Of a DNA stretch of 64,000 nucleotides, positions 8,843 to 17,557 are shown piece after piece. Location of the stretch: assembly GCA_052325485.1 (NCBI GenBank), contig JBKQUU010000288.1, positions 24,951-88,950 of the forward strand, given 5' to 3'. The notes beneath the pieces are model-generated. The model was not told the origin of the DNA. It searched no databases and worked only from the letters and a program-made list of their open reading frames with translations. Origin of the DNA: Fen-671 sp052325485 (GTDB lineage Bacteria > Actinomycetota > Acidimicrobiia > Acidimicrobiales > Palsa-688). A program made the position numbers and the translations under genes. Every line of letters begins with the position of its first letter. Position 1 is the stretch's first letter.

Positions 8843-9739
8843 GTGACGTCTGTGGACAGTGACCAGTTCGAAAAGGTCAAGTCCGGTCGCGGGTTTATTG
8901 CCGCGCTGGACCAGAGCGGTGGGAGCACTCCCAAGGCGCTGGCCTTGTACGGCATCCCCGAAACCGCTTACTCGGACGACGACGAGATGTTCGACCTCGT
9001 GCACCAGATGAGGTCGCGGATAATGCGGAGCCCGAGCTTCAACGGTGACCGCGTACTTGGGGCCATCCTCTTCGAGGGCACGATGGACCGTCAGGTCGGA
9101 GGCAAGCAAACAGCCGATTACCTGTGGGGCACCAAGAACGTAGTGCCCTTCCTGAAGGTCGACCTGGGCCTAGAGCCCGTGAACAATGGCGTCCAGGTTA
9201 TGAAACCGGTACCGGGCCTCGCCTCGGTGCTCGAGCGCGCCAAGAGCATGAACATCTTCGGGACGAAAATGCGCTCGTTTATCCAGCTCCCCGACCAGGG
9301 CGGGGTGGGGGCGGTCGTTACCCAGCAGTTCGACATGGCGCGCCAGATCCTCGCTGCTGGCTTGGTGCCTATAATCGAGCCGGAGGTCGATATCCATAGC
9401 CCGGGCAAAGCGGAGGCTGAGTCGCTGCTAAAAAAGGCGATAGCCGAACAACTTGCCGGGCTGGCGAGCGGCCAGTACGTCATGCTGAAGCTCAGCCTCC
9501 CGGACGAGGACGACTTCTACTCCGAGTTCGTTGCCCACCCGAGGGTGCTGAGGGTCCTCGCCCTCTCCGGCGGTTATTCCCGCCAGGAGGCCAACGAGCG
9601 CCTGGCCCGCGACCACGGGGTGATAGCGAGCTTCTCCCGTGCCCTCATGGAGGGGTTGTCCGTCGGGCAGAGCGACGCGGAGTTCGACGCCGCTCTCGAC
9701 GAGTCGATCGGGAGCATTTTCTTGGCATCGGGGACCTGA
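8843..9739 (+). CDS. Class I fructose-bisphosphate aldolase
   Basis: 298 residues from GTG 8843, the length of bacterial class I aldolases. Active-site elements are present in order: LDQSGGSTPKAL (Asp23, Lys31), FLKVDLGLE (Lys105), GTKMRS (Lys142), EPEVD (179-183) and the Schiff-base lysine Lys216 in VMLKLSLP. It cleaves fructose 1,6-bisphosphate to dihydroxyacetone phosphate and glyceraldehyde 3-phosphate in the cytoplasm. Convergent with the next gene, 19 bases apart. Confidence 0.9.
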   Translation: MTSVDSDQFEKVKSGRGFIAALDQSGGSTPKALALYGIPETAYSDDDEMFDLVHQMRSRIMRSPSFNGDRVLGAILFEGTMDRQVGGKQTADYLWGTKNVVPFLKVDLGLEPVNNGVQVMKPVPGLASVLERAKSMNIFGTKMRSFIQLPDQGGVGAVVTQQFDMARQILAAGLVPIIEPEVDIHSPGKAEAESLLKKAIAEQLAGLASGQYVMLKLSLPDEDDFYSEFVAHPRVLRVLALSGGYSRQEANERLARDHGVIASFSRALMEGLSVGQSDAEFDAALDESIGSIFLASGT

Positions 9740-9758
9740 GTCCCGGGTGCTTCAGCCG

Positions 9759-10664
9759 CTAGCCGGCTAAGGGGCCCCGGTCGCCCAGCGCCAGGCGGGC
9801 GGCGCTGATGTCCTGCCGCCCGCGCCCGGCGGCAACGGCCGCGTGCCATTGGCTGGACAGCGCGGCCAGAAGTGGCAGGGCCGCCCCTCCGGCCGCCCCG
9901 ATCGCCAGGTCGACGTCCTTTAGCGCCCACTCCAGCGGGAACTCGGGCGCAAAATCGCCTGTTCCCATCTTGTGCAACTTGGCGTCGGCGATCGGCGCGT
10001 CCAGCGGTCCGCCCTCGATGGCCTCCTCCAGCTTGTCGGCGTCGATGCCGAGGCGATCGGCGAGCTCTAAGGCCTCGGCCACCCCCTCGACAAGGACCGA
10101 CATGTAGGCGTTGACGACTAGCTTCATACGACTGCCCTGACCGGCGTCGCCGAGCCACACTGTCTTGCGGCCAATGGCGGAGAACGCCGGGGTGAGGACC
10201 TTGCCCGCCTCCGGGGGGCCGGACGCCAAGATGAGCAGCTGGCCGGACTCGGCGGGGCCTTTGCTCCCGGAAACGGGTGCATCTACAAACGTGACATCGG
10301 GGCGCAGCTGGTCAAGCTGATCGACGATCTGGGCCGTGGCGCTAACGCCGATCGTGCCCATCTGCGCCCACACCGCGTCCGGGGCGAACGAGCTGACGAC
10401 CTTGTCGGAGAAGATGACCGACTCAACGACCTCGGCCGTCGGGAGCATCGTTATTACTACGCCTGCGTCTTGCACCGCCTCGGCAGGTGACGCCGCCACT
10501 ACCGCCCCAGCGGACGACAGGGCGGTAGTAGCCGCCGGCGACCGGTCCCATACGACGGTGCGCAAACCGGCACCGACCAGGTTGCGGGCCATGCCCGACC
10601 CCATGATGCCCGTTCCGAGCACCGCAACCGTCACACCTTCGCTACGTGCCTCTCTGGCAGCCAT
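9759..10664 (-). CDS. NAD(P)-dependent beta-hydroxyacid dehydrogenase (3-hydroxyisobutyrate type)
   Basis: 301 residues, ATG preceded by GGAGGG. A Rossmann loop (VLGTGIMGSGMARNL, glycines 17, 19, 22), the substrate-binding motif DAPVSGSKGPAESGQL and catalytic Lys181 (GSRMKLVVN) identify the 3-hydroxyisobutyrate / tartronate-semialdehyde / glyoxylate reductase family. It oxidises or reduces short beta-hydroxy acids. The family member cannot be fixed from motifs alone; no valine-degradation neighbours are present. Confidence 0.88.
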   Translation of the reverse strand: MAAREARSEGVTVAVLGTGIMGSGMARNLVGAGLRTVVWDRSPAATTALSSAGAVVAASPAEAVQDAGVVITMLPTAEVVESVIFSDKVVSSFAPDAVWAQMGTIGVSATAQIVDQLDQLRPDVTFVDAPVSGSKGPAESGQLLILASGPPEAGKVLTPAFSAIGRKTVWLGDAGQGSRMKLVVNAYMSVLVEGVAEALELADRLGIDADKLEEAIEGGPLDAPIADAKLHKMGTGDFAPEFPLEWALKDVDLAIGAAGGAALPLLAALSSQWHAAVAAGRGRQDISAARLALGDRGPLAG

Positions 10665-10734
10665 ATGGCCCTCCTCTCGCTAGTGCACCGCTCCTCCAGT
10701 CTGATCGCGGACAACGCGGAAGTTGCCCTCAATG

Positions 10735-11187
10735 TCACGTGCCCTCCGAGAACGGCCAGGGCTCGACGGTCTCGCAACCGAAGTCCTCGGGCGCCACATC
10801 GCGCAAAGTCTCGGCGAACTGCCAACGGTGGCCGGCGAGGTCTTCAACGGTAAAGTCACGCTCGCCGTACTCCCGCTCGGTCGGCGTCTCAAGCACCCGT
10901 GCTCCATATGCTCGGGCGCGCTCGAACTGGGCTTCGACGTCGTCCACCCGCACCCTGACGAGGTGGGTCACGAAACCTTCGCGTGGTGGTTGCTGATCGC
11001 CGCGGACGTCGGCCACGATCATCGCCCCGTCGGCGCCGATGCTCAGCTGCGCCCGGTGGCTCTCGCCTATCCGGGTGCGCTCGACGAAGCCGAAGGCCTC
11101 GGTCAGCCAGGCGACCGCCGCCCGTACATCGGGATAGATGAGCACGGGAACGACCGTCGTGGGCGGTGTGGACCGGTTCCGCTTCAT
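10735..11187 (-). CDS. VOC-family (glyoxalase-fold) protein
   Basis: 150 residues with two beta-alpha-beta-beta-beta halves: PVLIYPDVRAAVAWLTEAFG at the start, and THLVRVRVDDVEAQFERARA then RDFTVEDLAGHRWQF in the second half. This is the PhnB-like/bleomycin-resistance-like branch of the vicinal oxygen chelate superfamily. Members bind metals or small compounds; function is not predictable. Same strand as the dehydrogenase, 70 bases upstream of it. Confidence 0.8.
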   Translation of the reverse strand: MKRNRSTPPTTVVPVLIYPDVRAAVAWLTEAFGFVERTRIGESHRAQLSIGADGAMIVADVRGDQQPPREGFVTHLVRVRVDDVEAQFERARAYGARVLETPTEREYGERDFTVEDLAGHRWQFAETLRDVAPEDFGCETVEPWPFSEGT

Positions 11188-11361
11188 GTGAACCTCGGCA
11201 TGGTGGTCTTGGTGTTATAGCTGCGCCGTCGGCCGCACGAGGATCTCGTTGAACTGCTGGTCGGCGGGTGATGGGCCGTGAGGAGCCTCCTGCGCCGCGG
11301 ACTGGGTGCGGGGCCCATGGTGCCAGCAAGGGTAGCGGCCCCGTCCGACTAGAGAGGTCCC

Positions 11362-12123
11362 GTGGCAGTATTCGGTATGGCTAACGGGCCGCCCGAGCAG
11401 ACCGGGCCCGAGAGCGGTGCCGGTGGGAGCGACCAAGCTGCGGGGGCGGCCCGGCGCTCGGGACCGCGCCGGGTGGCTGCGGTCGCCGCGGCGGGGGCGC
11501 TCCTCGGGCTGGTCGCCTGCGACGTCTGGGTGGCTGGTGTGCGTGCCTGGTGGGACCGGCACTCCTTCACGGGCTGCGTCGTCTCCAGCCTGCTCGTGCT
11601 CGGGGTGACGGTCCTCATCATCGACGAGGTCGTCGCCCGGCGCCAGCGCAAGGAACGGGCCGTGTCGGTGGCGGTCCAGTCCCTCATCGTCTACGGCCAG
11701 GCGCTCCGGTCTTGCGACGCCGTCATGGCCGTGGCCGCGGCGGGTGGTGCCGGCGGGGGAGGAGCCGGGCTCGACGTCGCCCGGGTCGATGCGGGCGACG
11801 AGTTGCGCAGCCTGGCGAGCATGATCCTCGTGGCCTCGCCCGCCCTTTTCGACGACCCTGAGGCGCGCCTGTTCCTGGAGGAGGTGCAGCGTCTTGCCGC
11901 GGCGATGTACGCCGCCTTGGCCCAGCACAAGATCTCAGCTGTAGCGGGGACGGGGGGCGGCGATGGCACCGTCGCCCGCTTGGTGGCGACTAGGTCAAAG
12001 ATGGGCGCCGGCGTGGGCCCGCTGGCGGCTCGGTTGCCGGCCAAGGACAGGGCCCCGCTCGACGCGTTCGGCGGCCTGGCCCTGAGGCCCGCACCGACCG
12101 GAGCCCCGATGCAAGGAGGGTGA
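11362..12123 (+). CDS. Hypothetical two-TM membrane protein
   Basis: 253 residues from GTG 11362 with GAGAGG upstream. Hydrophobic segments lie near residues 36-60 and 70-90, followed by a long cytoplasmic-looking helical region (RSLASMILVASPALFDDPEA). I do not recognise the family. Its stop is 7 bases before the next start, and an AAGGAGG ribosome site sits at its 3' end, so it is co-transcribed with the YhgE/Pip-like gene and probably acts with it. Confidence 0.75.
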   Translation: MAVFGMANGPPEQTGPESGAGGSDQAAGAARRSGPRRVAAVAAAGALLGLVACDVWVAGVRAWWDRHSFTGCVVSSLLVLGVTVLIIDEVVARRQRKERAVSVAVQSLIVYGQALRSCDAVMAVAAAGGAGGGGAGLDVARVDAGDELRSLASMILVASPALFDDPEARLFLEEVQRLAAAMYAALAQHKISAVAGTGGGDGTVARLVATRSKMGAGVGPLAARLPAKDRAPLDAFGGLALRPAPTGAPMQGG

Positions 12124-12130
12124 GCGGAAC

Positions 12131-13537
12131 ATGACAGCCCCGGAAGGGACGACCACCGTCGAGCTTCGAGCCGCGCAGCTCCTAAAGGAGAAGGGCGTGT
12201 GGGCGTTCCCCCTCGGCATCGGTTCGGTGCTGGTGGTACTGATGACGCTCTTCTACTTCGGGTCGATAGTCGACCCCACCGCGCACCTGCACGGCCTGCC
12301 GGTGGTCGTCGTCGACCAGGACGCCGGCGCCGCCACCACCTCGGGGCGGGTGGACCTGGGCCAGCAGGTGGTCGGCGCCCTCACCAAGACGCCCGCGGTC
12401 ACCGACCGGCTGGCGGTCAAGGTCCTCTCCATTTCTCAGGCCGATGCGGAAATGGACAAGGGGGCCGCCTACGCCGCCGTCGTCGTCCCATCGGGCTTCA
12501 CGGCCTCGGTCCTTGCCGTGGCGGGCGGGCCGGCGCCAGCCGGCGCCACCTCGTCACTGCCCACGGTCGAACTGATGGCCAACACGCGCGCCGGCACCAT
12601 CGGCGTGAGCCTGGCCGAAGGGGTGTTGCAGCCGGCGCTGGCCGATGTCTCCCGCACGATCGGCAAGCACCTGGAGGCCGAGGCGGCCCCCGGCGGGACC
12701 GACCGCGCTTTGCTGGCCGACCCGGTAACGGTGGCGACCGAGACCTACCGGCCGCTGCCTGCCCATGCCGGGCTCGGGTTGAGCGCCTTTTACCTCTCCC
12801 TGCTCATCATGATGTGCGGGTTCCTCGGTGCCACCATCGTGAACACGGCCGTCGACTCCGCCCTCGGCTTCGCCACGAGCGAGGTCGGGCCGCGCTGGAG
12901 CCAGAAGCTCCCCCGCCGGATCGCGCGGTGGCAGACCCTGGTAGCCAAATGGGTTATCGCCGTGCCGGCGACATTGTTGTTCACCGGCCTCCTGATGGGC
13001 ATGGCGGCCGGCCTACTGCGTATGGACGCGCCCCACTGGCCCGAGCTCTGGGCGTACGGCTGGTTCGCCGCCGCCGTGGTCGCCATCGGGACGCTGGCTC
13101 TGTTCGCCGTGCTGGGGGCCCTTGGCCAACTGCTCGCCCTCCTCGTGTTCGTCTACCTCGCCCTGGCCTCCTCGGGCGGCACGGTGCCTCTCCAGGCCCT
13201 CCCCGCCTTCTACCGCTTCGTGGCCAGCTTCGAGCCCCTGCGCCAGATCGTCGGCGCCGTCCGGGCCGTCCTCTATTTCAACGGTGCCGGCGACGCCGGC
13301 CTGGACCGGGGCCTGCTCCTCACGTCCATAGGGCTCGGGTTCTGGGTCGTCGTGGGCGCCGCCGTGACCAGGTGGTACGACAAGAAGGGCCTTCACCGCA
13401 TCGAGCCCGAGCTGCTCGAGATCATCGAGGAGTCGGCGCACGCCTACCGGGACCGGGCCCCCGGTGCCGGAGCGGCGGGCTCGCCGCCCGCCGCCGGGCT
13501 GGCCGGCCCTGAGGCCTCCGGCGTCGAAGGGCCCTAG
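12131..13537 (+). CDS. YhgE/Pip-like ABC-2-type membrane protein
   Basis: 468 residues: one N-terminal TM helix, a large extracytoplasmic domain (LPVVVVDQDAGAATTSGRVD, then GAAYAAVVVPSGFTASVL), and about five C-terminal TM helices. This is the layout of the YhgE/Pip and DUF3533 group. Known members include phage-infection protein and partners of type VII-like secretion; others are simply ABC-2 relatives. No ATPase is next to it, so transport on its own is unclear. Second gene of a two-gene operon. Confidence 0.75.
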   Translation: MTAPEGTTTVELRAAQLLKEKGVWAFPLGIGSVLVVLMTLFYFGSIVDPTAHLHGLPVVVVDQDAGAATTSGRVDLGQQVVGALTKTPAVTDRLAVKVLSISQADAEMDKGAAYAAVVVPSGFTASVLAVAGGPAPAGATSSLPTVELMANTRAGTIGVSLAEGVLQPALADVSRTIGKHLEAEAAPGGTDRALLADPVTVATETYRPLPAHAGLGLSAFYLSLLIMMCGFLGATIVNTAVDSALGFATSEVGPRWSQKLPRRIARWQTLVAKWVIAVPATLLFTGLLMGMAAGLLRMDAPHWPELWAYGWFAAAVVAIGTLALFAVLGALGQLLALLVFVYLALASSGGTVPLQALPAFYRFVASFEPLRQIVGAVRAVLYFNGAGDAGLDRGLLLTSIGLGFWVVVGAAVTRWYDKKGLHRIEPELLEIIEESAHAYRDRAPGAGAAGSPPAAGLAGPEASGVEGP

Positions 13538-13580
13538 AGCACCGGCGACCACGTTCACGAGGGCGGCACTCGCCGGCCAT

Positions 13581-13601
13581 GACCCTCGATAAGCGAGGGT
13601 C
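13581..13601 (+). terminator. Hairpin after the membrane-protein operon
   Basis: Perfect 8-base stem GACCCTCG / CGAGGGTC with a 5-base loop, 43 bases past the stop at 13537 and upstream of the next gene. No T-run follows. It is a likely transcription end for the two-gene operon. Confidence 0.5.
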
Positions 13602-13654
13602 TGACTGTTACCGTTCCCGTCACCCGCCGTCGTGGGCTATCGAAAGGAACGTAG

Positions 13655-13951
13655 ATGGCAGACGTTGTCGTGATCGAGTTCTCGTCGCCTGACGCAGTCA
13701 GCATCTACCACGGTGTCAACAAGATCATCGGTTGGGAGGGTGCCCCCGACAGCGAGGCGTGGCCGGACGGGATGATCAGCCACATCGCCGCGGAAGCCGG
13801 CGACAAGCTGATCGTGGTCGAGGCTTGGGAGTCCCAGGCCGACCAGGAGAGGTTCATGTCGTCCACGCTCGGCCGGGCGTTCCACCAGGCCAATGTGCCT
13901 GAGCCGACGAGGGTGGAGTGGTTCAGCGGCGTGATGAACGTCCACTCCTGA
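13655..13951 (+). CDS. Small dimeric alpha/beta-barrel-like protein
   Basis: 98 residues, ATG preceded by AAAGGA. The pattern of strand, helix, strand (VVVIEFSSPDAVSIYHGVNK, GDKLIVVEAWESQADQERFM) and the length fit the ferredoxin-like fold of antibiotic-biosynthesis-monooxygenase (ABM) and related proteins. That is a fold-level inference, and no catalytic residues are evident. It lies just before an Rrf2 regulator on the same strand but has its own ribosome site. Confidence 0.65.
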   Translation: MADVVVIEFSSPDAVSIYHGVNKIIGWEGAPDSEAWPDGMISHIAAEAGDKLIVVEAWESQADQERFMSSTLGRAFHQANVPEPTRVEWFSGVMNVHS

Positions 13952-13976
13952 GCTTCGTCGTCAAGCAGCAGGGCCC

Positions 13977-13991
13977 TACACTACTGGTGTG
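13977..13991 (+). promoter_or_regulatory. Leaderless promoter of the Rrf2 gene
   Basis: A -10 box TACACT (13977-13982) is followed by exactly 6 bases and then GTG 13989. Transcription would start at the first base of the start codon, so the mRNA would have no leader. No Shine-Dalgarno sequence is present. The same spacing recurs at other genes in this window. Confidence 0.55.
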
Positions 13992-14450
13992 CAAATCTCG
14001 GCAAAGGTCGATTATGGCGTGCAAGCGCTCCTGGTGATGGCCGTTGCCCACGAGCCCATGACGGCCGATGCGCTGGCCGCCGACCAGGGGCTCCCGGGGA
14101 AGTTCCTGGGAGTCATCATGAACGACTTGCGCAGGGCCGGGATCGTGGCCAGCCACCGAGGCCGCGACGCGGGCTACAGTTTGGCCCGGCCGGCGTCTGA
14201 GATCACTTTGGCGGAAGTCATCCGGGCCCTGGAAGGGCCCCTGGCCCAAGTGCGCGGCCTGCGCCCGGAGGCGACGACTTACCAAGGGGCGGCCAAGCAC
14301 CTCCAAGACGCGTGGGTCGCTGTGCGCGCCAGTTTGCGGGCCGTCCTCGAGCACATCACGATCGAACAAGTGGCCACGGGGGAGCTTGCCCCCGACGTGG
14401 CTCAGCTCGTTGCCGACCCGGATGCCTGGACGGCCCGTACCCGGGCCTAG
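13989..14450 (+). CDS. Rrf2-family transcriptional regulator
   Basis: 153 residues from GTG 13989. The winged helix is clear: ISAKVDYGVQALLVMAVA, GLPGKFLGVIMNDLRRAGIV, then the wing SHRGRDAGYSLARP and ITLAEVIRALEGPL. The cluster of three cysteines that binds iron-sulfur in IscR/NsrR is absent, so it should sense something else (CymR-like or thiol-independent). It may act on the gene just upstream or on itself. Confidence 0.85.
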   Translation: MQISAKVDYGVQALLVMAVAHEPMTADALAADQGLPGKFLGVIMNDLRRAGIVASHRGRDAGYSLARPASEITLAEVIRALEGPLAQVRGLRPEATTYQGAAKHLQDAWVAVRASLRAVLEHITIEQVATGELAPDVAQLVADPDAWTARTRA

Positions 14451-14761
14451 TGAGCCAGTAGTTAGCGGTCGCGAAGGCCGGTCGCCGAACACTTTGTGGC
14501 CAGAAATATATAGAAATCGGGGTAGGGCGTGGCGACGTTGACCTGCTCGTGAGCCACCGGTTGGGTGCTACCTCACCCTTCAGGCCGGGAACTACCTGCG
14601 CACGAGCCTGGTTTTTTGTGGGATCATCTCCATTGGGACAATGGCGCTTCTGCTTGCCGCCTGCTTGCGGCTTTTGCTCCGCTGGGCCGACCCCAGCCGG
14701 CGTTAGCCGCCCTCCAGGGCCCTGAGCCCTCAACGATCTAGACCAACCGAACGGAGCACCC
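14451..14761. other. Intergenic stretch with a possible weak terminator
   Basis: No convincing gene. An AT-rich patch (AATATATAGAAATC near 14504-14517) is unusual for this genome and may be promoter DNA. A short stem GCCGC / GCGGC (14656-14660 with 14667-14671) followed by TTTT could be a weak intrinsic terminator. The aminotransferase ribosome site (CGGAG) is at the right end. Confidence 0.3.
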
Positions 14762-16066
14762 ATGGACAACCCCGATCTTTCTCATCAGTGGCTACCCTTC
14801 ACGGCTAACCGTGCCTTCGCCGCGGATCCCCGCCTATTGGTGAGCGCCGAGGGGGTGTACTACCGCGACGCCGGTGGCCGCCAGCTCCTCGACAGCGTTT
14901 CCGGGCTCTTCTGCGTTCCCGCCGGTCACGGGCGCCCCGAGATCGCCTCGGCCGTCTCCGAACAGATCCGCCGCCTCGACTTTGCCCCCCCGTTCCAGTT
15001 CGCTCACCCCGACGGCTTCGTCCTGGCCGGCGAGCTCTCCGAACTTTTACCGCCCGGGTTGGACCGCGTGTTCTTTGTTAACTCCGGCTCCGAAGCCGTG
15101 GAGACAGCGCTCAAGGGGGCGCTCGCCTATCACCGCGCCCGTGGCGATGCCGGGCGGACACGTTTCATCGGCCGGGAGCGTGCCTACCACGGGGTCAATT
15201 TCGGGGGGCTTTCGGTCAGCGGCATGGTGCGCAACCGCGAGGCGTTCGGGCCGGGACTACCCGGGGTGAGCCATATCCGAGCCACCTGGTCCCCGGACCA
15301 GGCGTTCGGCTGGGGCCAGCCCCGCAGTGGTGGGGACCTCGCCGATGACCTGCAACGAGCGGTCGACCTCTACGGCGCCAGCAACATTGCCGCGGTCATC
15401 GTCGAGCCCATATCGGGTTCCACGGGGGTGCTGGTCCCCCCCGAAGGGTACTTGGAACGCTTGGCCGAGATCGCCGCCGCCAGCGGGATCCTGTTGATTT
15501 TCGATGAGGTCATAACAGGCTTTGGTCGCACCGGGCGCGCTTTCGCCTCCCAGTCGTTCGGAGTGACCCCCGACATCATCACCATGGCCAAGGCGCTCAC
15601 CAACGGGGCCGTCCCCATGGGTGCGGTGGCCTTCCGGCGCGGGGTCCACGACGCCGTCATAGAAGCCGGTGCGCCGCAAGGGATCGAGTTCTTCCACGGT
15701 TACACGTGGTCCGCCCACCCGTCGGCCTGCGCCGCCGCCCTGGCCGCGCTACGGATCTACCGGGACGAGGGCCTCTTCGAGCGGGCCGCCAAATTAGCCC
15801 CGACCTTCCAGCAGGTAGTGCTCGGCCTTAAAGGGGCTGGGCCGATATCCGACATAAGGGGGTTCGGGCTCCTGGCCGGGATCGATCTGGAGACCGACGG
15901 CGCCCCCGGTCGGCGCGGCTTCACCGTCCTCAACGAACTTTTCAAAGCCGGCTTGGTGGCTCGTGTAACCAATGACACGATCATTTTGGCGCCGCCGTTC
16001 GTTGCCACGGAGACCGAGATCCGGGCGATGGTGGACATCGTGCGCTCCGTCGTCGCCGCTCTGTGA
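14762..16066 (+). CDS. Class III aminotransferase, omega-amino-acid:pyruvate type
   Basis: 434 residues. PLP-enzyme landmarks are in order: NSGSEAVETALKGA, RAYHGVNFGG, the PLP ring Asp248 in IFDEVITGFGR, and Schiff-base Lys277 in MAKALTNG. The HQWLPFTANR opening and VEPISGSTGVLVPPEGYL match the beta-alanine:pyruvate / omega-transaminase branch. It moves an amino group from a terminal amine to pyruvate, making a semialdehyde and alanine. It appears monocistronic; the exact amine is not determined. Confidence 0.88.
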   Translation: MDNPDLSHQWLPFTANRAFAADPRLLVSAEGVYYRDAGGRQLLDSVSGLFCVPAGHGRPEIASAVSEQIRRLDFAPPFQFAHPDGFVLAGELSELLPPGLDRVFFVNSGSEAVETALKGALAYHRARGDAGRTRFIGRERAYHGVNFGGLSVSGMVRNREAFGPGLPGVSHIRATWSPDQAFGWGQPRSGGDLADDLQRAVDLYGASNIAAVIVEPISGSTGVLVPPEGYLERLAEIAAASGILLIFDEVITGFGRTGRAFASQSFGVTPDIITMAKALTNGAVPMGAVAFRRGVHDAVIEAGAPQGIEFFHGYTWSAHPSACAAALAALRIYRDEGLFERAAKLAPTFQQVVLGLKGAGPISDIRGFGLLAGIDLETDGAPGRRGFTVLNELFKAGLVARVTNDTIILAPPFVATETEIRAMVDIVRSVVAAL

Positions 16067-16076
16067 GCTCGAGCAA

Positions 16077-16358
16077 TCAGACGCCGTGGGATGCGTACCT
16101 GGCGCTGTAGCGCTGGCATTCGTTACAACGAATGAAACCTTGCCAATCTGTGTGGCTCAGGAGGGTCACGTGAGCGGCAGAGAACCTCCTACGCTCCTTG
16201 TCGTGCCACGGGATATCTATCATCGTGCGGTCGTGGGTCAGTCGGCCGAGGTGGCGGGTCCTCCATTCAGCCCTGGTCGTGCCGCGGGGCATGCTTGCCA
16301 GTTGGGCTCCCATCGAGGGCACCTCGAACACGACATGGTCATCCGGGAGCTCGTACAC
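16077..16358 (-). CDS. Small conserved-looking protein beside the methyltransferase
   Basis: 93 residues from GTG 16358. I do not recognise it. Composition is protein-like (DDHVVFEVPSMGAQLASMPR, HDRTMIDIPWHDKERRRFSA), and a CxxC pair (RCNECQRY) near the C-terminus could bind zinc. A leaderless-type box TAAGTT (16365-16370) sits exactly 6 bases before the start, which supports it being a real gene. It is divergent from a C5-cytosine methyltransferase, so a restriction, repair or regulatory partner is possible, but no nuclease motif is visible. Confidence 0.55.
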   Translation of the reverse strand: MYELPDDHVVFEVPSMGAQLASMPRGTTRAEWRTRHLGRLTHDRTMIDIPWHDKERRRFSAAHVTLLSHTDWQGFIRCNECQRYSARYASHGV

Positions 16359-16501
16359 GCCTCTAACTTACAGTCCTGTTGTTTCCGACCGCTCATCGGC
16401 GCACCGACTGGGTGATGGTGGTGTTTGGTCCATGGCCGTCGGACCGCCTTCGGCCGTTCGCCTGGCGGCGTCGGTTACACGACTGTAGTTACAATCGATC
16501 G
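16359..16501. promoter_or_regulatory. Divergent leaderless promoters
   Basis: TAAGTT (16365-16370, minus strand) lies 6 bases before GTG 16358, and TACAAT (16490-16495, plus strand) lies 6 bases before GTG 16502. Both genes would be transcribed without a 5' leader from one 143-base region. Confidence 0.55.
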
Positions 16502-17557
16502 GTGACCGTCGAAGCCGTTGATTTGTTTTGCGGGGCCGGCGGGCTGTCCCTCGGGCTGCGAGCGGCTGGGGTGGAAGTCGTAGCGGGCGTCGAACGGGAC
16601 GACGATGCCCTCGCCACCTGGTCCGCCGCTCACCCTCGCGCTGCCGCCGTGGGCGGGGACGTGAACGAGGTCGACTGGCGACGGTTCGACGGCGTGACCC
16701 TCGTGGTCGGGGGCCCGCCCTGCCAACCCTGGAGCGTCGGGGGCTTGCGCCGGGGCGAGGACGATGAACGCGACGGTTGGCCCGCCTTCCTTACCGCCTT
16801 GCAGGTGTTGCAGCCGAGGGCTTTCCTGGCCGAGAACGTGGCCGGTTTGACCGAGGGTGCTATGCGGCCGCGGTGGCGGCGTTTGGTCCAGGAACTTTCT
16901 GCCGCCGGTTACAGAGTAAGCGCCAAAGTACTGAACGCCGCCGATTACGGTGTACCCCAGAAACGGCGCCGTTGCCTGGTCGTCGGGTTCCGAGACCGTG
17001 AGCCGTTCGTCTTCCCGGCTCCGACCTACGGGCCGGGACGCCCCCACCCTTGGCGCTCGGCGGGCGGCGTCCTCGTACCGGAGCCTCGGGGCGACCCGAA
17101 CCGAGCGGTGGTCACCTACGCGGCGAGACCGGACATCAGGAAGGACCCCTACGCAGGGCACGTGTTCAACGGGGGCGGGCGCCCGATCAACCTGGAGGCC
17201 CCGGCGCCCACCCTGTTGGCGTCGATGGGGGGCAACAAGACCCCATGGCTCGACACCGCTTCAGTGGTGCCCGCTTACCACGCCCACCTACTGGCCGGCG
17301 GGCAGCCGAGGTCGGGGCCCGTCCCGGGAGCCCGGCGCATCACAGTCGAGGAGGCTGCCTCGCTCCAGACCTTCCCGCCGGCCGTCCGCTTCGCGGGCAC
17401 GCGCTCGAGCCGGTACCGCCAGGTGGGCAACGCCGTGCCGCCTCTCCTGGCCGCGGTGCTGGGGCGCGCCCTGCTCGCTCAGCTGGAAGGACCACCGCTC
17501 GCACCGGTCCAGGCGGCGGAGCTCAGGCACTCGCTCGGTGGTACCGGGAGGGGCTAG
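16502..17557 (+). CDS. DNA (cytosine-5-)-methyltransferase
   Basis: 351 residues from GTG 16502; an upstream in-frame ATG is rejected because it crosses the divergent promoter. All key C5-methyltransferase motifs are present: I (VDLFCGAGGLSLGL), IV with catalytic Cys74 (GGPPCQPWS), VI (ENV, 111-113), VIII (QKRRR, 153-157) and X (QVGNAVPP). The target-recognition region between VIII and X is of ordinary size; the target sequence is not readable. No restriction endonuclease is recognisable nearby, so it may be an orphan. Its stop and that of the convergent TetR gene share one CTAG (17554-17557). Confidence 0.93.
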   Translation: MTVEAVDLFCGAGGLSLGLRAAGVEVVAGVERDDDALATWSAAHPRAAAVGGDVNEVDWRRFDGVTLVVGGPPCQPWSVGGLRRGEDDERDGWPAFLTALQVLQPRAFLAENVAGLTEGAMRPRWRRLVQELSAAGYRVSAKVLNAADYGVPQKRRRCLVVGFRDREPFVFPAPTYGPGRPHPWRSAGGVLVPEPRGDPNRAVVTYAARPDIRKDPYAGHVFNGGGRPINLEAPAPTLLASMGGNKTPWLDTASVVPAYHAHLLAGGQPRSGPVPGARRITVEEAASLQTFPPAVRFAGTRSSRYRQVGNAVPPLLAAVLGRALLAQLEGPPLAPVQAAELRHSLGGTGRG

